Shown in pieces: positions 8,456-17,388 of a DNA stretch of 59,489 nt. The position numbers were made by a program, and so were the translations under genes. This DNA comes from CAWUIO01 sp963922455. Its GTDB lineage: Bacteria > Bacteroidota > Bacteroidia > Cytophagales > Microscillaceae. How positions within the stretch are numbered: the first letter of the stretch is position 1; every line of letters begins with the position of its first letter. The stretch is taken from NCBI GenBank assembly GCA_963922455.1, contig CAWUIO010000028.1:1-59489 (forward strand), read 5' to 3'. The notes below the pieces were generated by a model that was not told the origin of the DNA, made no database searches, and was given only the letters and a program-made list of their open reading frames with translations.

Positions 8456-10873
8456 TTAATTCTGAGATGTAAACTTTTGTCTGATCCAATTGAACAGACG
8501 GTTTTTAGGGGATTCGTCATCGTAATAACCATGTACATAATACCTGCCATAGTTACTGTACCCCATCGTGGAAACCGAATTAAGAACGATTGCCAGGTTG
8601 CTAAAATTGTTATCTTTTATTAAACGGCGAATATTTTTAATAAACGACTTTTTAGAGTAATTGGCCCGCACCACATAAATGGGCAAGTCCACCTTTTTCA
8701 TGATCAAAATCCCATCGGTTACCAGGCCAACGGGCGGGGTGTCAATAAGGATTACATCATACGTCTTACGAAGGTTGTCCAATAATATTTCCAAGTCTTC
8801 TCGAAGGATCAATTCAGAAGGGTTGGGAGGGGTAGGGCCCGAGGTGATAAAATGCAGTCCCGGTATTTCGGTCTCTCGGATGCATTCGCTTATTGCTCGC
8901 TTCCCAATGAGAATACTACTAATCCCTTGTTCATTTTCCACATCAAACATGGTATGGAGTTTGGGCTTGCGCATGTCAAAATCCAACACAATCACTTTTA
9001 GATCCGAAAGGGCGATGATTCCCCCTAAATTGGCCACAATAAACGTTTTCCCTTCTCCACTAATCGTAGAAGAAACCGAAATAACGGTGGGTTGCTCATC
9101 ATAGATACGATGATTGGGAGGCAGTAAGAAATCTAAATTCGTACGAATAGACCGCAAGGATTCATTCAGGGAGGATTTGGGGTTGCGATTGGCCACCAAT
9201 TTGGAGCGGCGCATTCTTTTATACTCAGGCACAATACCCAAGACAGGGGCATTGAGAATTTTTTCCAACTCGGCTTGACCACTGATGGTATTGTGTAATA
9301 AGTATTTTATGACGACAATGCCCAAGCTTACAAAGAGTCCAGCGGCAACGGCAACCAGATAGATGAAGGTCCGCTTTGGGGAGATAGGTTCTACAGGTAT
9401 GTTGGCTGGCGATAAAATGATAAATTTTGGGACAATCCCGGCCCCGGCAATTTGAATCTCTGTCCGTTTATTGAGTAGGTTGCCATAATAATCTTCGTAC
9501 TGTTTATACAATCGGGAAATACGGTTAAACTCTCTTCCTTTGATGGGAAGGCCCGCTAGGGAGTTTTGCACTTCCTGGATCTGAATATTCAACTCTCGTA
9601 TTTTTTCGCGGAGTAGGCGCCGGTTTACTCGTATCAGGTTGGCAATTTCGGCCTCAGATTGGGCAACTTGTTCGCTTAGCTTACGGCTACGATAGGTTTT
9701 GCCTTCTTTTTCTCTCAGTAGATTAATTTTTTGAGCTTTTCGGAATTTGATTACGGCCTTTACTTTTTCATTGATTGCCTCATTTTCGATTAAGGGCAGG
9801 ATGGGAAGGATATCGACCTGGTTGGTGTCTTGTTTAAGTAATCCTTCTAATTCATCCAGCAAGACAATCTGCTTGCTAAGTACACTTTTTTGGGTGCTAA
9901 ATTCTTGAATGGCTTCAATAGACGTTTCCAGCTTCTGGTTAATATCATCGGTTTCATTATCCAGAATGAAGTTTTGCATCCGAGATTCATAAATGATCAA
10001 GGAGTCTTCATAGCGGGCCAATTCACCGTTTAAAAAAGCTAATTGCCGATCATTTGATCGGTTTTTCTCTTCTACGCTTTTTTGCATATAAGTCGTGTCG
10101 ATAGTGGCCAGAATTTTACGGGCTTTATGGCGATTGTAATCCGTAAATGAAATGGTAATGGTCCGGGCTTCTCGATTGGTAATCCCAGCGCTTAAATTTC
10201 GTTTGATTAGGGAATATAATGACTTCTCGCTGTTGAAGATAAAGAAAAACCTTTGGCCCGTTTCGGGTTGGGTTTGACTGTTGTTGAGAATTACTTCCAT
10301 ATCGTAGGCCGGTGAGCTAATGGTTTCAGAAAATTTGTAGGTGTTCTGAAAAGGAACCCCATTACGCTCATAAGACAAAATGAATCGCTGGGAGTCTAAA
10401 ATTTGCACAAAAAAAGGAAAATCATACCATTCCGGATTTTTGAGGAGCCCTTCCACTCGAAAAGGATTGTTGTTAAAATTTTCCGAGTTAATGACATTTC
10501 CTTCAGAAAAGTAACTTACTTCCAGGTCCGATTTGTTGAGTACTTCTTGTAAGATGATATCCGATTGGATAAATTCTAATTCTCCCAAAAGCTCTTTAAA
10601 GCCATCATTTTCTCCAATTAAAACCCCAGAGGCATTCTGCACATAGCGTTGGTTCTGATCTATGCTTAGTTTGAGGCTAGATTCGGAGCGGTAGAGGGGC
10701 TTGGTATAGCGCAGGTAGAGGTAAGCTCCAGAGATAAAAATGAGATTTACTAAAATGATCCATAGAATACTTTTCCTCAGTATTCGCAACATTTTGTTGA
10801 GATCCAAATCATTCAGGATTTCATCTTCGAGATGAATATTTGGATAGTCCTCTATGTCGGTGAGTTTGTTCAA
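8456..10873 (-). CDS. Wzc-like polysaccharide co-polymerase / bacterial tyrosine kinase
   Basis: The inner-membrane protein has 805 residues. Its N-terminal Wzz domain begins with a membrane segment at about 33-55 and has a long periplasmic coiled coil (about 270-440) and a second membrane segment near 500. The cytoplasmic BY-kinase has Walker A 'SGEGKTFIVANL' near residue 606, Walker A' 'VIVLDFDMRKPKLH' and Walker B 'VILIDTPPVGLVTD'. The C-terminal tail carries a tyrosine cluster ('MGYSNYGRYYVHGYYDDE'), the autophosphorylation site of such kinases. It acts with the Wza-like protein just upstream. The start appears to be TTG at 10873, because a TGA lies four codons before it and no ATG occurs before residue 28. 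Confidence 0.93.
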   Translation of the reverse strand: MNKLTDIEDYPNIHLEDEILNDLDLNKMLRILRKSILWIILVNLIFISGAYLYLRYTKPLYRSESSLKLSIDQNQRYVQNASGVLIGENDGFKELLGELEFIQSDIILQEVLNKSDLEVSYFSEGNVINSENFNNNPFRVEGLLKNPEWYDFPFFVQILDSQRFILSYERNGVPFQNTYKFSETISSPAYDMEVILNNSQTQPETGQRFFFIFNSEKSLYSLIKRNLSAGITNREARTITISFTDYNRHKARKILATIDTTYMQKSVEEKNRSNDRQLAFLNGELARYEDSLIIYESRMQNFILDNETDDINQKLETSIEAIQEFSTQKSVLSKQIVLLDELEGLLKQDTNQVDILPILPLIENEAINEKVKAVIKFRKAQKINLLREKEGKTYRSRKLSEQVAQSEAEIANLIRVNRRLLREKIRELNIQIQEVQNSLAGLPIKGREFNRISRLYKQYEDYYGNLLNKRTEIQIAGAGIVPKFIILSPANIPVEPISPKRTFIYLVAVAAGLFVSLGIVVIKYLLHNTISGQAELEKILNAPVLGIVPEYKRMRRSKLVANRNPKSSLNESLRSIRTNLDFLLPPNHRIYDEQPTVISVSSTISGEGKTFIVANLGGIIALSDLKVIVLDFDMRKPKLHTMFDVENEQGISSILIGKRAISECIRETEIPGLHFITSGPTPPNPSELILREDLEILLDNLRKTYDVILIDTPPVGLVTDGILIMKKVDLPIYVVRANYSKKSFIKNIRRLIKDNNFSNLAIVLNSVSTMGYSNYGRYYVHGYYDDESPKNRLFNWIRQKFTSQN

Positions 10874-10902
10874 TAGATTAACTCATTTATTTTTACCTAG
10901 GG

Positions 10903-11736
10903 CTAACGATTGATTAGCAAGATTACTGTAAGTACCGTAGAAACAACGCTCAAAAAAGGAGAGATATCTCGTAGGGATTCTACAAAAGTCTTTCTTACCG
11001 GTTCCACATATATAATATCATTGGGTAAAACGGTTAAGTCATACCGACGAAGCCCGCTCAATTCTTTCAAATTAATTTTTAAGACGGTGGGGTTTTGTAA
11101 ATCTCCCCGAATAAGGCGTATGTTTGAGGATCTGAGATCATTGCCCATCCCCCCGGTTGCAGCGAGTACTTCAATAAGATTGACCTTCTCATTTCTTAAC
11201 GGATAGATTATACCTTCAGTACCCTTAAATACAATCACTCTTTTATTGGAGTAACGAGTCCTAACAAAAGGGGCTTGATAGTATTCCTCATAACGGGATT
11301 CCAGTAGAGAATCGGCTTGATTTAGGCTCAGGCCTTCCAAGCGTACCGTTCCGACCAGGGGCAGTTTGCAATTTCCGGCTTGATCTATCAAAAAACTAGG
11401 AAAAATTAAAGGCCTCTGGGTTTGAAATCCATTGTTTGGGTTTGAGTTGGCTGGGTCATTTGGTGGAGTCTGGATGCCAATGATACCGGTGTAATTACCG
11501 AGGGAGTCAGGATTGGGCGGGGTTACGATTATCTCCCCCTGGTTGTCATACACGCGTACTTCTATGTAATCGTTTTTTTGGATTAGATAATTTCCCTCAG
11601 CAGATAAGACGGCCAGCTCGATATTTTTATCATTATTAATGACACTCTCTTTGGTTTTGAACATGATGTTCTGGTTGTAGACTCCGCATGCACAAAACGA
11701 GGTTAAGAGTACAATACCACATAAGATCCGTTTCAA
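10903..11736 (-). CDS. Wza-like polysaccharide export outer-membrane lipoprotein
   Basis: The 277-residue protein has a lipoprotein signal ('IVLLTSFCAC', lipidated Cys probably residue 17). A polysaccharide-export domain follows ('YLIQKNDYIEVRVYDN' and 'LIDQAGNCKLPLVGTVRLEGLSL'). An SLBB-like segment comes next ('GIIYPLRNEKVNLIEVLAATGGM') and a single C-terminal membrane helix (about 255-275), as in Wza. It should form the outer-membrane exit channel for the exopolysaccharide and dock on the Wzc-like protein encoded 29 bp downstream. The start is probably TTG 11736, because the next Met (residue 25) would lose the signal peptide. Confidence 0.92.
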   Translation of the reverse strand: MKRILCGIVLLTSFCACGVYNQNIMFKTKESVINNDKNIELAVLSAEGNYLIQKNDYIEVRVYDNQGEIIVTPPNPDSLGNYTGIIGIQTPPNDPANSNPNNGFQTQRPLIFPSFLIDQAGNCKLPLVGTVRLEGLSLNQADSLLESRYEEYYQAPFVRTRYSNKRVIVFKGTEGIIYPLRNEKVNLIEVLAATGGMGNDLRSSNIRLIRGDLQNPTVLKINLKELSGLRRYDLTVLPNDIIYVEPVRKTFVESLRDISPFLSVVSTVLTVILLINR

Positions 11737-11859
11737 GTTACTAATGGGTTAAAAAGTTCAAGCTCAAACATCTATAATCTCACAAACATATTGCCGAAAA
11801 AGGGATTTTACCAATCTTTGCCCTGAAGTACTAGCAATAATAAGCCTTAAATTAAAGCA

Positions 11860-12969
11860 TTATGATTTAAGGTGTTCATTCAACAATTCAAGGTACTTCC
11901 TAATGACAATTTCTTCATCATATTCCAACTCTACTTTGGTCCTGCTAGCTTCCCCTAAACGCTGTAATTGACCATCTTCCAGGTGATACATTTTTTCCAT
12001 TTTATCTGCCAGATCATGAGCATTCTTTACCTCACATAAGAAACCATTAATGCCTTCGTCAACGGTCTGGCGGCAGCCGGCAATATTGGTAGTGATCAAG
12101 GGCTTCGCCATACCGGCCGCTTCCAGAAGGGAACGTGGCGTCCCTTCCCGATAGGAGGGGAGCACCACACAGTCTGAATGTTCTATATAATCGGCTACGT
12201 GTTCGGTCGTTCCTAGATACTCTATCCAACCCGCCTCCACCCAGGTTTCAATGTCTTCCTTGGGGACACCCAGGTTTCGGTCGGGATTGATGCCCCCTAA
12301 GACTTGGCAACGCACTGCTAGCCCTCTATTTTTCAATATTCGTGCGGCCTCTATATATTCACATATCCCTTTATCGTATAACAAGCGCGCTATCATCAAA
12401 AAGGTAAAGGGTTCATTACGGCGAAACCCCCGGGGTTTAAACTTATCCAGAGGGATTCCCGAACCTGGCAATACATCGGTAATTTCTGGTCGTATTAATT
12501 TTTTGTCTAAGAATAACTTACGATCATCCTCATTCTGAAAAAAAACTTTGCCTGGGTACCGAAAAGAAAATTTATACAAAAGACGCGCTATTCGGGAGGA
12601 AAGGCCATCTCGTAAAAAAACCGTACCCAAGCCACTTACATTGTTGACAACAAATTTCTTCAAAGGAAGAGCGGCCAAGGTCCCGTAAATATTAGGTTTA
12701 ATGGTAAACTGTAAGATAACATCCGGGCTTACTTTTCTGTAAATCCGATAGAGCTGCTGCATGTAGGCCAAGTCTTTGATAGGATTGGAGCCTTTACGCT
12801 CCATGTGGACAGGATAAAAACGGCAGCCCATTTCTTCTAGATAATCCGAATATTTATCACGAGGGGCAATAGCGATTACTTCGTGCCCCTCTTCCAAAAG
12901 TCGCTCCGTTAAGCCCTTCCGGAAATTGTAGATATTCCAGGAAGTATTCAAAACAATTGCTACTCGCAT
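11860..12969 (-). CDS. Glycosyltransferase, GT4 family
   Basis: The 369-residue protein has two Rossmann-like halves. The N-terminal half starts 'MRVAIVLNTSWNIYNFRKGL'. The donor-binding half has 'EPFTFLMIARLLYDKGICEY' and the EX7E region 'SYREGTPRSLLEAAGMAKPL', typical of GT4 retaining enzymes. It probably adds a sugar during repeat-unit synthesis for the adjacent export system. Sugar and acceptor cannot be named. It lies 123 bp upstream of the Wza-like gene on the same strand and may share its transcript. It is divergent from hflX across a 167-bp gap. Confidence 0.9.
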   Translation of the reverse strand: MRVAIVLNTSWNIYNFRKGLTERLLEEGHEVIAIAPRDKYSDYLEEMGCRFYPVHMERKGSNPIKDLAYMQQLYRIYRKVSPDVILQFTIKPNIYGTLAALPLKKFVVNNVSGLGTVFLRDGLSSRIARLLYKFSFRYPGKVFFQNEDDRKLFLDKKLIRPEITDVLPGSGIPLDKFKPRGFRRNEPFTFLMIARLLYDKGICEYIEAARILKNRGLAVRCQVLGGINPDRNLGVPKEDIETWVEAGWIEYLGTTEHVADYIEHSDCVVLPSYREGTPRSLLEAAGMAKPLITTNIAGCRQTVDEGINGFLCEVKNAHDLADKMEKMYHLEDGQLQRLGEASRTKVELEYDEEIVIRKYLELLNEHLKS

Positions 12970-13136
12970 TTTTACTCAGTATGATTTTTGTAAATTTACA
13001 TGTAGATTAAAGGAAGTAATAGTCCTATATAAGCGCTTATGTTAACAGATGTGCTTTTTTCCATTAAAACGTACAAAACGCACCATAATTACCTTTAAGA
13101 TCACCCAATCTGTAATAATCCCTTGATTCAAACAAT

Positions 13137-14360
13137 TTGAGAAAAATAAGAAGAACTCTCTTAAAAAAGGCCCGGCAGAGTGCCCAAAAATTTCAAGTAA
13201 CCGACCTGTTCAAACCGGAAACTGCCGTCCTGGTGGCAGTCATTAGTGAGCAACAGCCCCCTTCTCTTACGAAAATATACCTCGATGAACTTGCTTTTTT
13301 GGCCCATACTCTCAAAATCCAAGTAAAGAAAATCTATACTCAAAAATTATCCCAACCCGACTCTCGTACCTATGTGGGAAAGGGGAAAATGGCTGAGATT
13401 GCGGAGTACATTTCGGCCAATCATATTGACATGATTATTTTTGATGATGATCTCCATGCTTCTCAAATACGCAATATAGAACGGGACATTAACGGATCTG
13501 TTATTGAGGAAGCTCGCTGTAAGATCCTTGATAGGAGTCTGTTAATTTTGGATATTTTCTCCGAAAGGGCCAAAACCCTGCAAGCCAAGACCCAAGTAGA
13601 ATTGGCCCAATATCAGTACCTTCTCCCCCGACTTACCCGGATGTGGACTCACTTATCCAAACAAAAAGGAGGAATCGGTATGAGAGGGCCTGGGGAAAAG
13701 GAATTAGAGACGGATCGCCGAATCATTAATGATAAGATCACGCTCTTAAAACAAAAATTGGCCAAAATTGACCAACAAAGCATTACGCGTAGAAAATCCC
13801 GCCAGGGTATGGTGCGTATGGCGCTCGTAGGATATACCAATGTGGGCAAGTCTTCTTTGATGCAACTCTTGAGCAAGGCCGACGTATCAGCCGAAGACAA
13901 ACTCTTCGCCACGGTAGACTCAACCGTTCGCAAAATTGTATTGAACCAGGTCCCCTTTCTTCTCACCGATACTGTCGGGTTTATCCGAAAATTACCGACC
14001 CTCCTTATCGAGAGTTTCAAATCTACCTTGGATGAAATCAAGGAAGCAGATATCTTATTGCACGTTGCAGATATCTCCTCTCCCTATTGTGAAGAACAAA
14101 TCGAGATCGTAAATAAAACCCTCCAAGAAATCGGGGCCAATAATAAAGCGACCTTGCTCATCCTTAATAAAATTGATTTAGTACCCCATAACCCGGTGGT
14201 ACCTCTTTTTGAAAAGCACGAGAATGTCCGGGTTATTTCGGTATCAGCCCGGGAAAAAACCAACTTGGACACGCTGAAAAATACAATTTCAGACATGGCA
14301 AATCAGCTCTATCAGCAAAAATATCCCTATCATAACACAAATGGGAATTCCCAAAACTGA
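13137..14360 (+). CDS. hflX: Ribosome-associated GTPase HflX
   Basis: The N-terminal HflX domain has 'TYVGKGKMAEIAEY', 'DDDLHASQIRNIER' and the linker 'GGIGMRGPGEKELETDRR'. The G domain has G1 'GYTNVGKSSLMQ', G3 'DTVGFIRKLP' and G4 'NKID'. HflX binds the 50S subunit and splits stalled or hibernating ribosomes. The length of 407 residues fits. The start is read as TTG 13137, since a TAA lies at 13116-13118 and no ATG occurs before well inside the N-terminal domain; the true start could be slightly different. The gene is convergent with the marR-like gene (8-bp gap) and no strong terminator lies between them. Confidence 0.95.
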   Translation: MRKIRRTLLKKARQSAQKFQVTDLFKPETAVLVAVISEQQPPSLTKIYLDELAFLAHTLKIQVKKIYTQKLSQPDSRTYVGKGKMAEIAEYISANHIDMIIFDDDLHASQIRNIERDINGSVIEEARCKILDRSLLILDIFSERAKTLQAKTQVELAQYQYLLPRLTRMWTHLSKQKGGIGMRGPGEKELETDRRIINDKITLLKQKLAKIDQQSITRRKSRQGMVRMALVGYTNVGKSSLMQLLSKADVSAEDKLFATVDSTVRKIVLNQVPFLLTDTVGFIRKLPTLLIESFKSTLDEIKEADILLHVADISSPYCEEQIEIVNKTLQEIGANNKATLLILNKIDLVPHNPVVPLFEKHENVRVISVSAREKTNLDTLKNTISDMANQLYQQKYPYHNTNGNSQN

Positions 14361-14368
14361 AACCCAGT

Positions 14369-14842
14369 TTAGCTTTCTGGCAGATAGTCTTCTAAATTGG
14401 CAAAAATTCGGTTTATTATTCTAATCAAGCTCAGGTAATCCTCATCGTCTAGGCCTTGCCAACCGATTCGACGGGTCTTCACAATAGCGGGCAGGGCTTT
14501 CTCGACCACTTCCCGTCCTCCTGGGGTCAAAAAAACTTTGTAGCGACGACGGTCACCCTCTGAACGTACCCGTTCGGTATACCCTTTCCCACAAAGTAAA
14601 TCGATGATCCGAGAAACGGTGGGAGCATTTTTAAAGCTATCATTGGCTAAATCTGATTGTGATTGACCATCTTCGTTGTACAAAGAAGATAGAATAACCC
14701 ATTGCTCGGGCGTAATGTCCGTTCCCGCCAGGCGTAGTTCCTTTGTTACAGCCAATCGCATCAAACGAATGGTGCGGTCCAAAAAGGGACCATAATTATG
14801 TGTTTCCTCTTCGTTTAGCATCGTATTCTTCTTGCCTTCCAT
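14369..14842 (-). CDS. MarR-family transcriptional regulator
   Basis: The 157-residue protein has the winged-helix pattern of MarR proteins: 'LAGTDITPEQWVILSSLYNEDG', the recognition region 'QSDLANDSFKNAPTVSRIIDLL' and the wing 'GYTERVRSEGDRRRYKVFLTPGG'. It is divergent from hmgA across 159 bp, which contains a plausible MarR dyad next to the hmgA start. It is therefore a good candidate for the regulator of the tyrosine/homogentisate genes, perhaps relieved by a pathway acid; this is inference from position. ATG 14821 (MLNEEETHN) is an alternative start. Confidence 0.9.
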   Translation of the reverse strand: MEGKKNTMLNEEETHNYGPFLDRTIRLMRLAVTKELRLAGTDITPEQWVILSSLYNEDGQSQSDLANDSFKNAPTVSRIIDLLCGKGYTERVRSEGDRRRYKVFLTPGGREVVEKALPAIVKTRRIGWQGLDDEDYLSLIRIINRIFANLEDYLPES

Positions 14843-14971
14843 TTTCTTTCCAAGGTATTAGGACAGATTCTCGCTATTTTCCAAGCTATAGGAGCTTGTC
14901 CATATGCTAACTTAAACTTTTCATAGAAAAACTTGCCCTTTTAGGAAAAAAATCATAACATTAACTGTAGA

Positions 14972-14989
14972 TAGTTGCCTTGACAATTA
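14972..14989. promoter_or_regulatory. Candidate MarR operator upstream of hmgA
   Basis: An imperfect dyad, TAGTTGCC-TT-GACAATTA (6 of 8 positions pair), ends 12 bp before the hmgA ATG. Its size and TTG...CAA layout fit MarR-type operators. A second dyad, CAAGCT-N5-AGCTTG (14882-14898), lies closer to the regulator gene and could serve autoregulation. Neither has been tested; both are read by eye. Confidence 0.4.
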
Positions 14990-15001
14990 AATTACCTTGA
15001 T

Positions 15002-16171
15002 ATGCCACTTTATCATCAACTAGGGAACATCCCAGCTAAACGTCATACGACTTTTCAAAAAGCGGATGGTTCCTACTATTACGAGCAGCTCTTTGGTACC
15101 GAGGGCTTCTCCGGGATGTCTTCCCTGCTCTATCATATCCATCGCCCCACCCAGGTCAAAGAAATCCTCTCGGCGCAGGATGTCATGCCTCGGGTAGCCA
15201 TTGAGAAAAATCTTCAATCCCTAAAATTAAAAGGCTGGGATGTCGCTCCCCAAGATGATTTTTTGGATTCTCGAACTACCTTACTCATCAATGGTGATTG
15301 CCATTTGGGGGTTGCCGCCCCTCGCCAGTCTATGAAAGACTATTTTTATAAAAATGCTGATGCCGATGAGATGCTCTTTATTCACAAGGGAAATGGGGTA
15401 CTCAAAACAATGCTGGGCTCCATCCCTTTTGAGTACGGCGATTATTTAATCATCCCGCGCGGGATGATCTATCAAATTGAATTTGAGCAGGAGGATAACC
15501 GCATTTTTTATATGGAATCCTTCAATCCCATCTATACCCCGAAGCGCTATCGTAACCACTTTGGCCAAATGCTGGAGCATTCCCCCTTTTGTGAAAGAGA
15601 TTTTAAACTCCCGGTTTTTGAGGAACCTCACGACCAAACGGGAGATTTCCTTATGAAAATCCGTAAACAAGGCGTACTACATCAGCTCGTTTATGCCTCT
15701 CACCCCTTCGATGTTGTAGGCTGGGATGGTTATAACTTCCCGTATGGCTTCTCTATTCATAATTTCGAACCGATTACCGGCCGGGTTCACCAACCCCCGC
15801 CGGTACACCAAACCTTTGAGACCGGGAGCCTGGTAGTATGCTCATTTTGTCCGCGTTTGTACGATTATCATCCTCAAGCGGTACCTGCTCCTTACAATCA
15901 CAGTAATATTGATTCGGATGAGTTACTTTACTACGTAGATGGAGATTTTATGAGCCGAAATGACGTCAAGCCCGGCTATATGAGCTTACACCCCGCGGGC
16001 ATTCCCCACGGGCCCCACCCAGGAGCCATGGAGCGCAGTCTCGGCAAAACCAAGACCGAGGAGCTCGCGGTAATGGTCGATACCTTCCGCCCTTTGATGG
16101 TCACCGAAGCCGCTTTAGCCATTAACGATGAAACGTATTTTACATCCTGGCTTGAGTCAAACAAGCACTAA
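15002..16171 (+). CDS. hmgA: Homogentisate 1,2-dioxygenase
   Basis: It opens the ring of homogentisate to maleylacetoacetate with O2 and Fe(II) in tyrosine/phenylalanine catabolism. The 389 residues are shorter than the about 440 of proteobacterial and human enzymes, as is usual for the Bacteroidota form. The cupin core is clear: 'NFPYGFSIHNFEPITGR', 'QPPPVHQTFETG', 'YNHSNIDSDELLYYVDGDF' and 'LHPAGIPHGPHPGA'. Probable iron ligands are His300, Glu307 and His336, by motif position only. It starts a three-gene same-strand operon; the next gene follows within 70 bp. Confidence 0.95.
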   Translation: MPLYHQLGNIPAKRHTTFQKADGSYYYEQLFGTEGFSGMSSLLYHIHRPTQVKEILSAQDVMPRVAIEKNLQSLKLKGWDVAPQDDFLDSRTTLLINGDCHLGVAAPRQSMKDYFYKNADADEMLFIHKGNGVLKTMLGSIPFEYGDYLIIPRGMIYQIEFEQEDNRIFYMESFNPIYTPKRYRNHFGQMLEHSPFCERDFKLPVFEEPHDQTGDFLMKIRKQGVLHQLVYASHPFDVVGWDGYNFPYGFSIHNFEPITGRVHQPPPVHQTFETGSLVVCSFCPRLYDYHPQAVPAPYNHSNIDSDELLYYVDGDFMSRNDVKPGYMSLHPAGIPHGPHPGAMERSLGKTKTEELAVMVDTFRPLMVTEAALAINDETYFTSWLESNKH

Positions 16172-16239
16172 AACCAATTGCTTCTCCCAAAAAAATATTT
16201 AAACCCTTGCTCCCCGAGAGCACTCAAAATTTTAATACC

Positions 16240-17379
16240 ATGCCTATTCAAGAAGATATGCACTCTATTCCCAAATTATTCGACGGAGCCGAAGATTTCT
16301 TGCCCCTCTTGGGTACCGATTACATTGAGCTCTACGTAAGCAATTCTAAACAAGCCGCTCACTTCTACAAGACGGCTTTTGGCTTTCAGTCCTTGGCCTA
16401 TGCCGGACTGGAAACTGGCGTAAAAGACCGGGAATCCTATGTGTTGGTACAAGATAAAATCCGTTTGGTTTTGACATCCCCCTTGGAAGCCAATACGGAA
16501 ATTGGCAAACACATCGACCAACACGGCGATGCGGTCAAAGTAGTAGCCCTTTGGGTAGAAGACGCCACCCAAGCCTATGAAGAGACTACCAAGCGAGGCG
16601 CCCAAGCCTTTATGCCCCCCACCGAAGAATCGGATGAACACGGTAAAGTTGTTCGCTCAGGGATTCATACCTACGGGGATACCGTACACATTTTTGTCGA
16701 TAGAAAGGACTACCAAGGCCCCTTCTTGCCCGGATACAAAGCCTGGGAATCCAGTTACAAGCCTAGCTCCACCGGCTTGATGTATGTAGACCATATGGTA
16801 GGTAATGTAGAATTGGGCAAAATGAACCACTGGGTAGATTTCTACAAAAACGTAATGGGCTTTACCCAAATCGTCTCTTTTGACGACAAAGATATCTCTA
16901 CCGAATACACCGCCTTGATGAGTAAGGTTATGAGTAATGGCAATGGCCGCATCAAATTCCCCATTAACGAGCCTGCCGATGGGCGCAAAAAATCACAAAT
17001 TGAGGAATACCTTGATTTCTACAACGGGGCCGGGGTACAACACATTGCCATCGCTACCAATAACATCATCGAGACCGTTAGCGAATTACAAAACCGCGGC
17101 GTTGACTTTTTAAGGGTGCCGGCCACGTATTACGATACCGTCTTGGACCGCGTAGGGGAAATCGATGAAGACCTAGAGCCTCTTAAAAATCTAGGTATCT
17201 TGATAGACCGTGATGACGAAGGCTACCTATTACAAATTTTCACGAAACCCTTGGAGCCGCGTCCTACTTTGTTTGTAGAAATCATCCAACGTAAGGGAGC
17301 CACTTCTTTTGGTAAAGGAAATTTTAAAGCCTTATTTGAGGCCATTGAGCGGGAACAAGAATTGAGAGGAACTTTATAA
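16240..17379 (+). CDS. hppD: 4-Hydroxyphenylpyruvate dioxygenase
   Basis: It converts 4-hydroxyphenylpyruvate to homogentisate, the substrate of the preceding gene product. Two glyoxalase-like domains are present. The iron triad fits His185 ('VDHMVGNV'), His268 ('GVQHIAIATNNI') and Glu347 ('LFVEIIQRKG'), numbered from ATG 16240. That start is preferred because the frame extends upstream only to a TTG at 16207. The length (379 residues) is normal. The fumarylacetoacetase gene starts 9 bp after its stop, so the genes are surely co-transcribed. Confidence 0.95.
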   Translation: MPIQEDMHSIPKLFDGAEDFLPLLGTDYIELYVSNSKQAAHFYKTAFGFQSLAYAGLETGVKDRESYVLVQDKIRLVLTSPLEANTEIGKHIDQHGDAVKVVALWVEDATQAYEETTKRGAQAFMPPTEESDEHGKVVRSGIHTYGDTVHIFVDRKDYQGPFLPGYKAWESSYKPSSTGLMYVDHMVGNVELGKMNHWVDFYKNVMGFTQIVSFDDKDISTEYTALMSKVMSNGNGRIKFPINEPADGRKKSQIEEYLDFYNGAGVQHIAIATNNIIETVSELQNRGVDFLRVPATYYDTVLDRVGEIDEDLEPLKNLGILIDRDDEGYLLQIFTKPLEPRPTLFVEIIQRKGATSFGKGNFKALFEAIEREQELRGTL

Positions 17380-17388
17380 TTCAAACGT

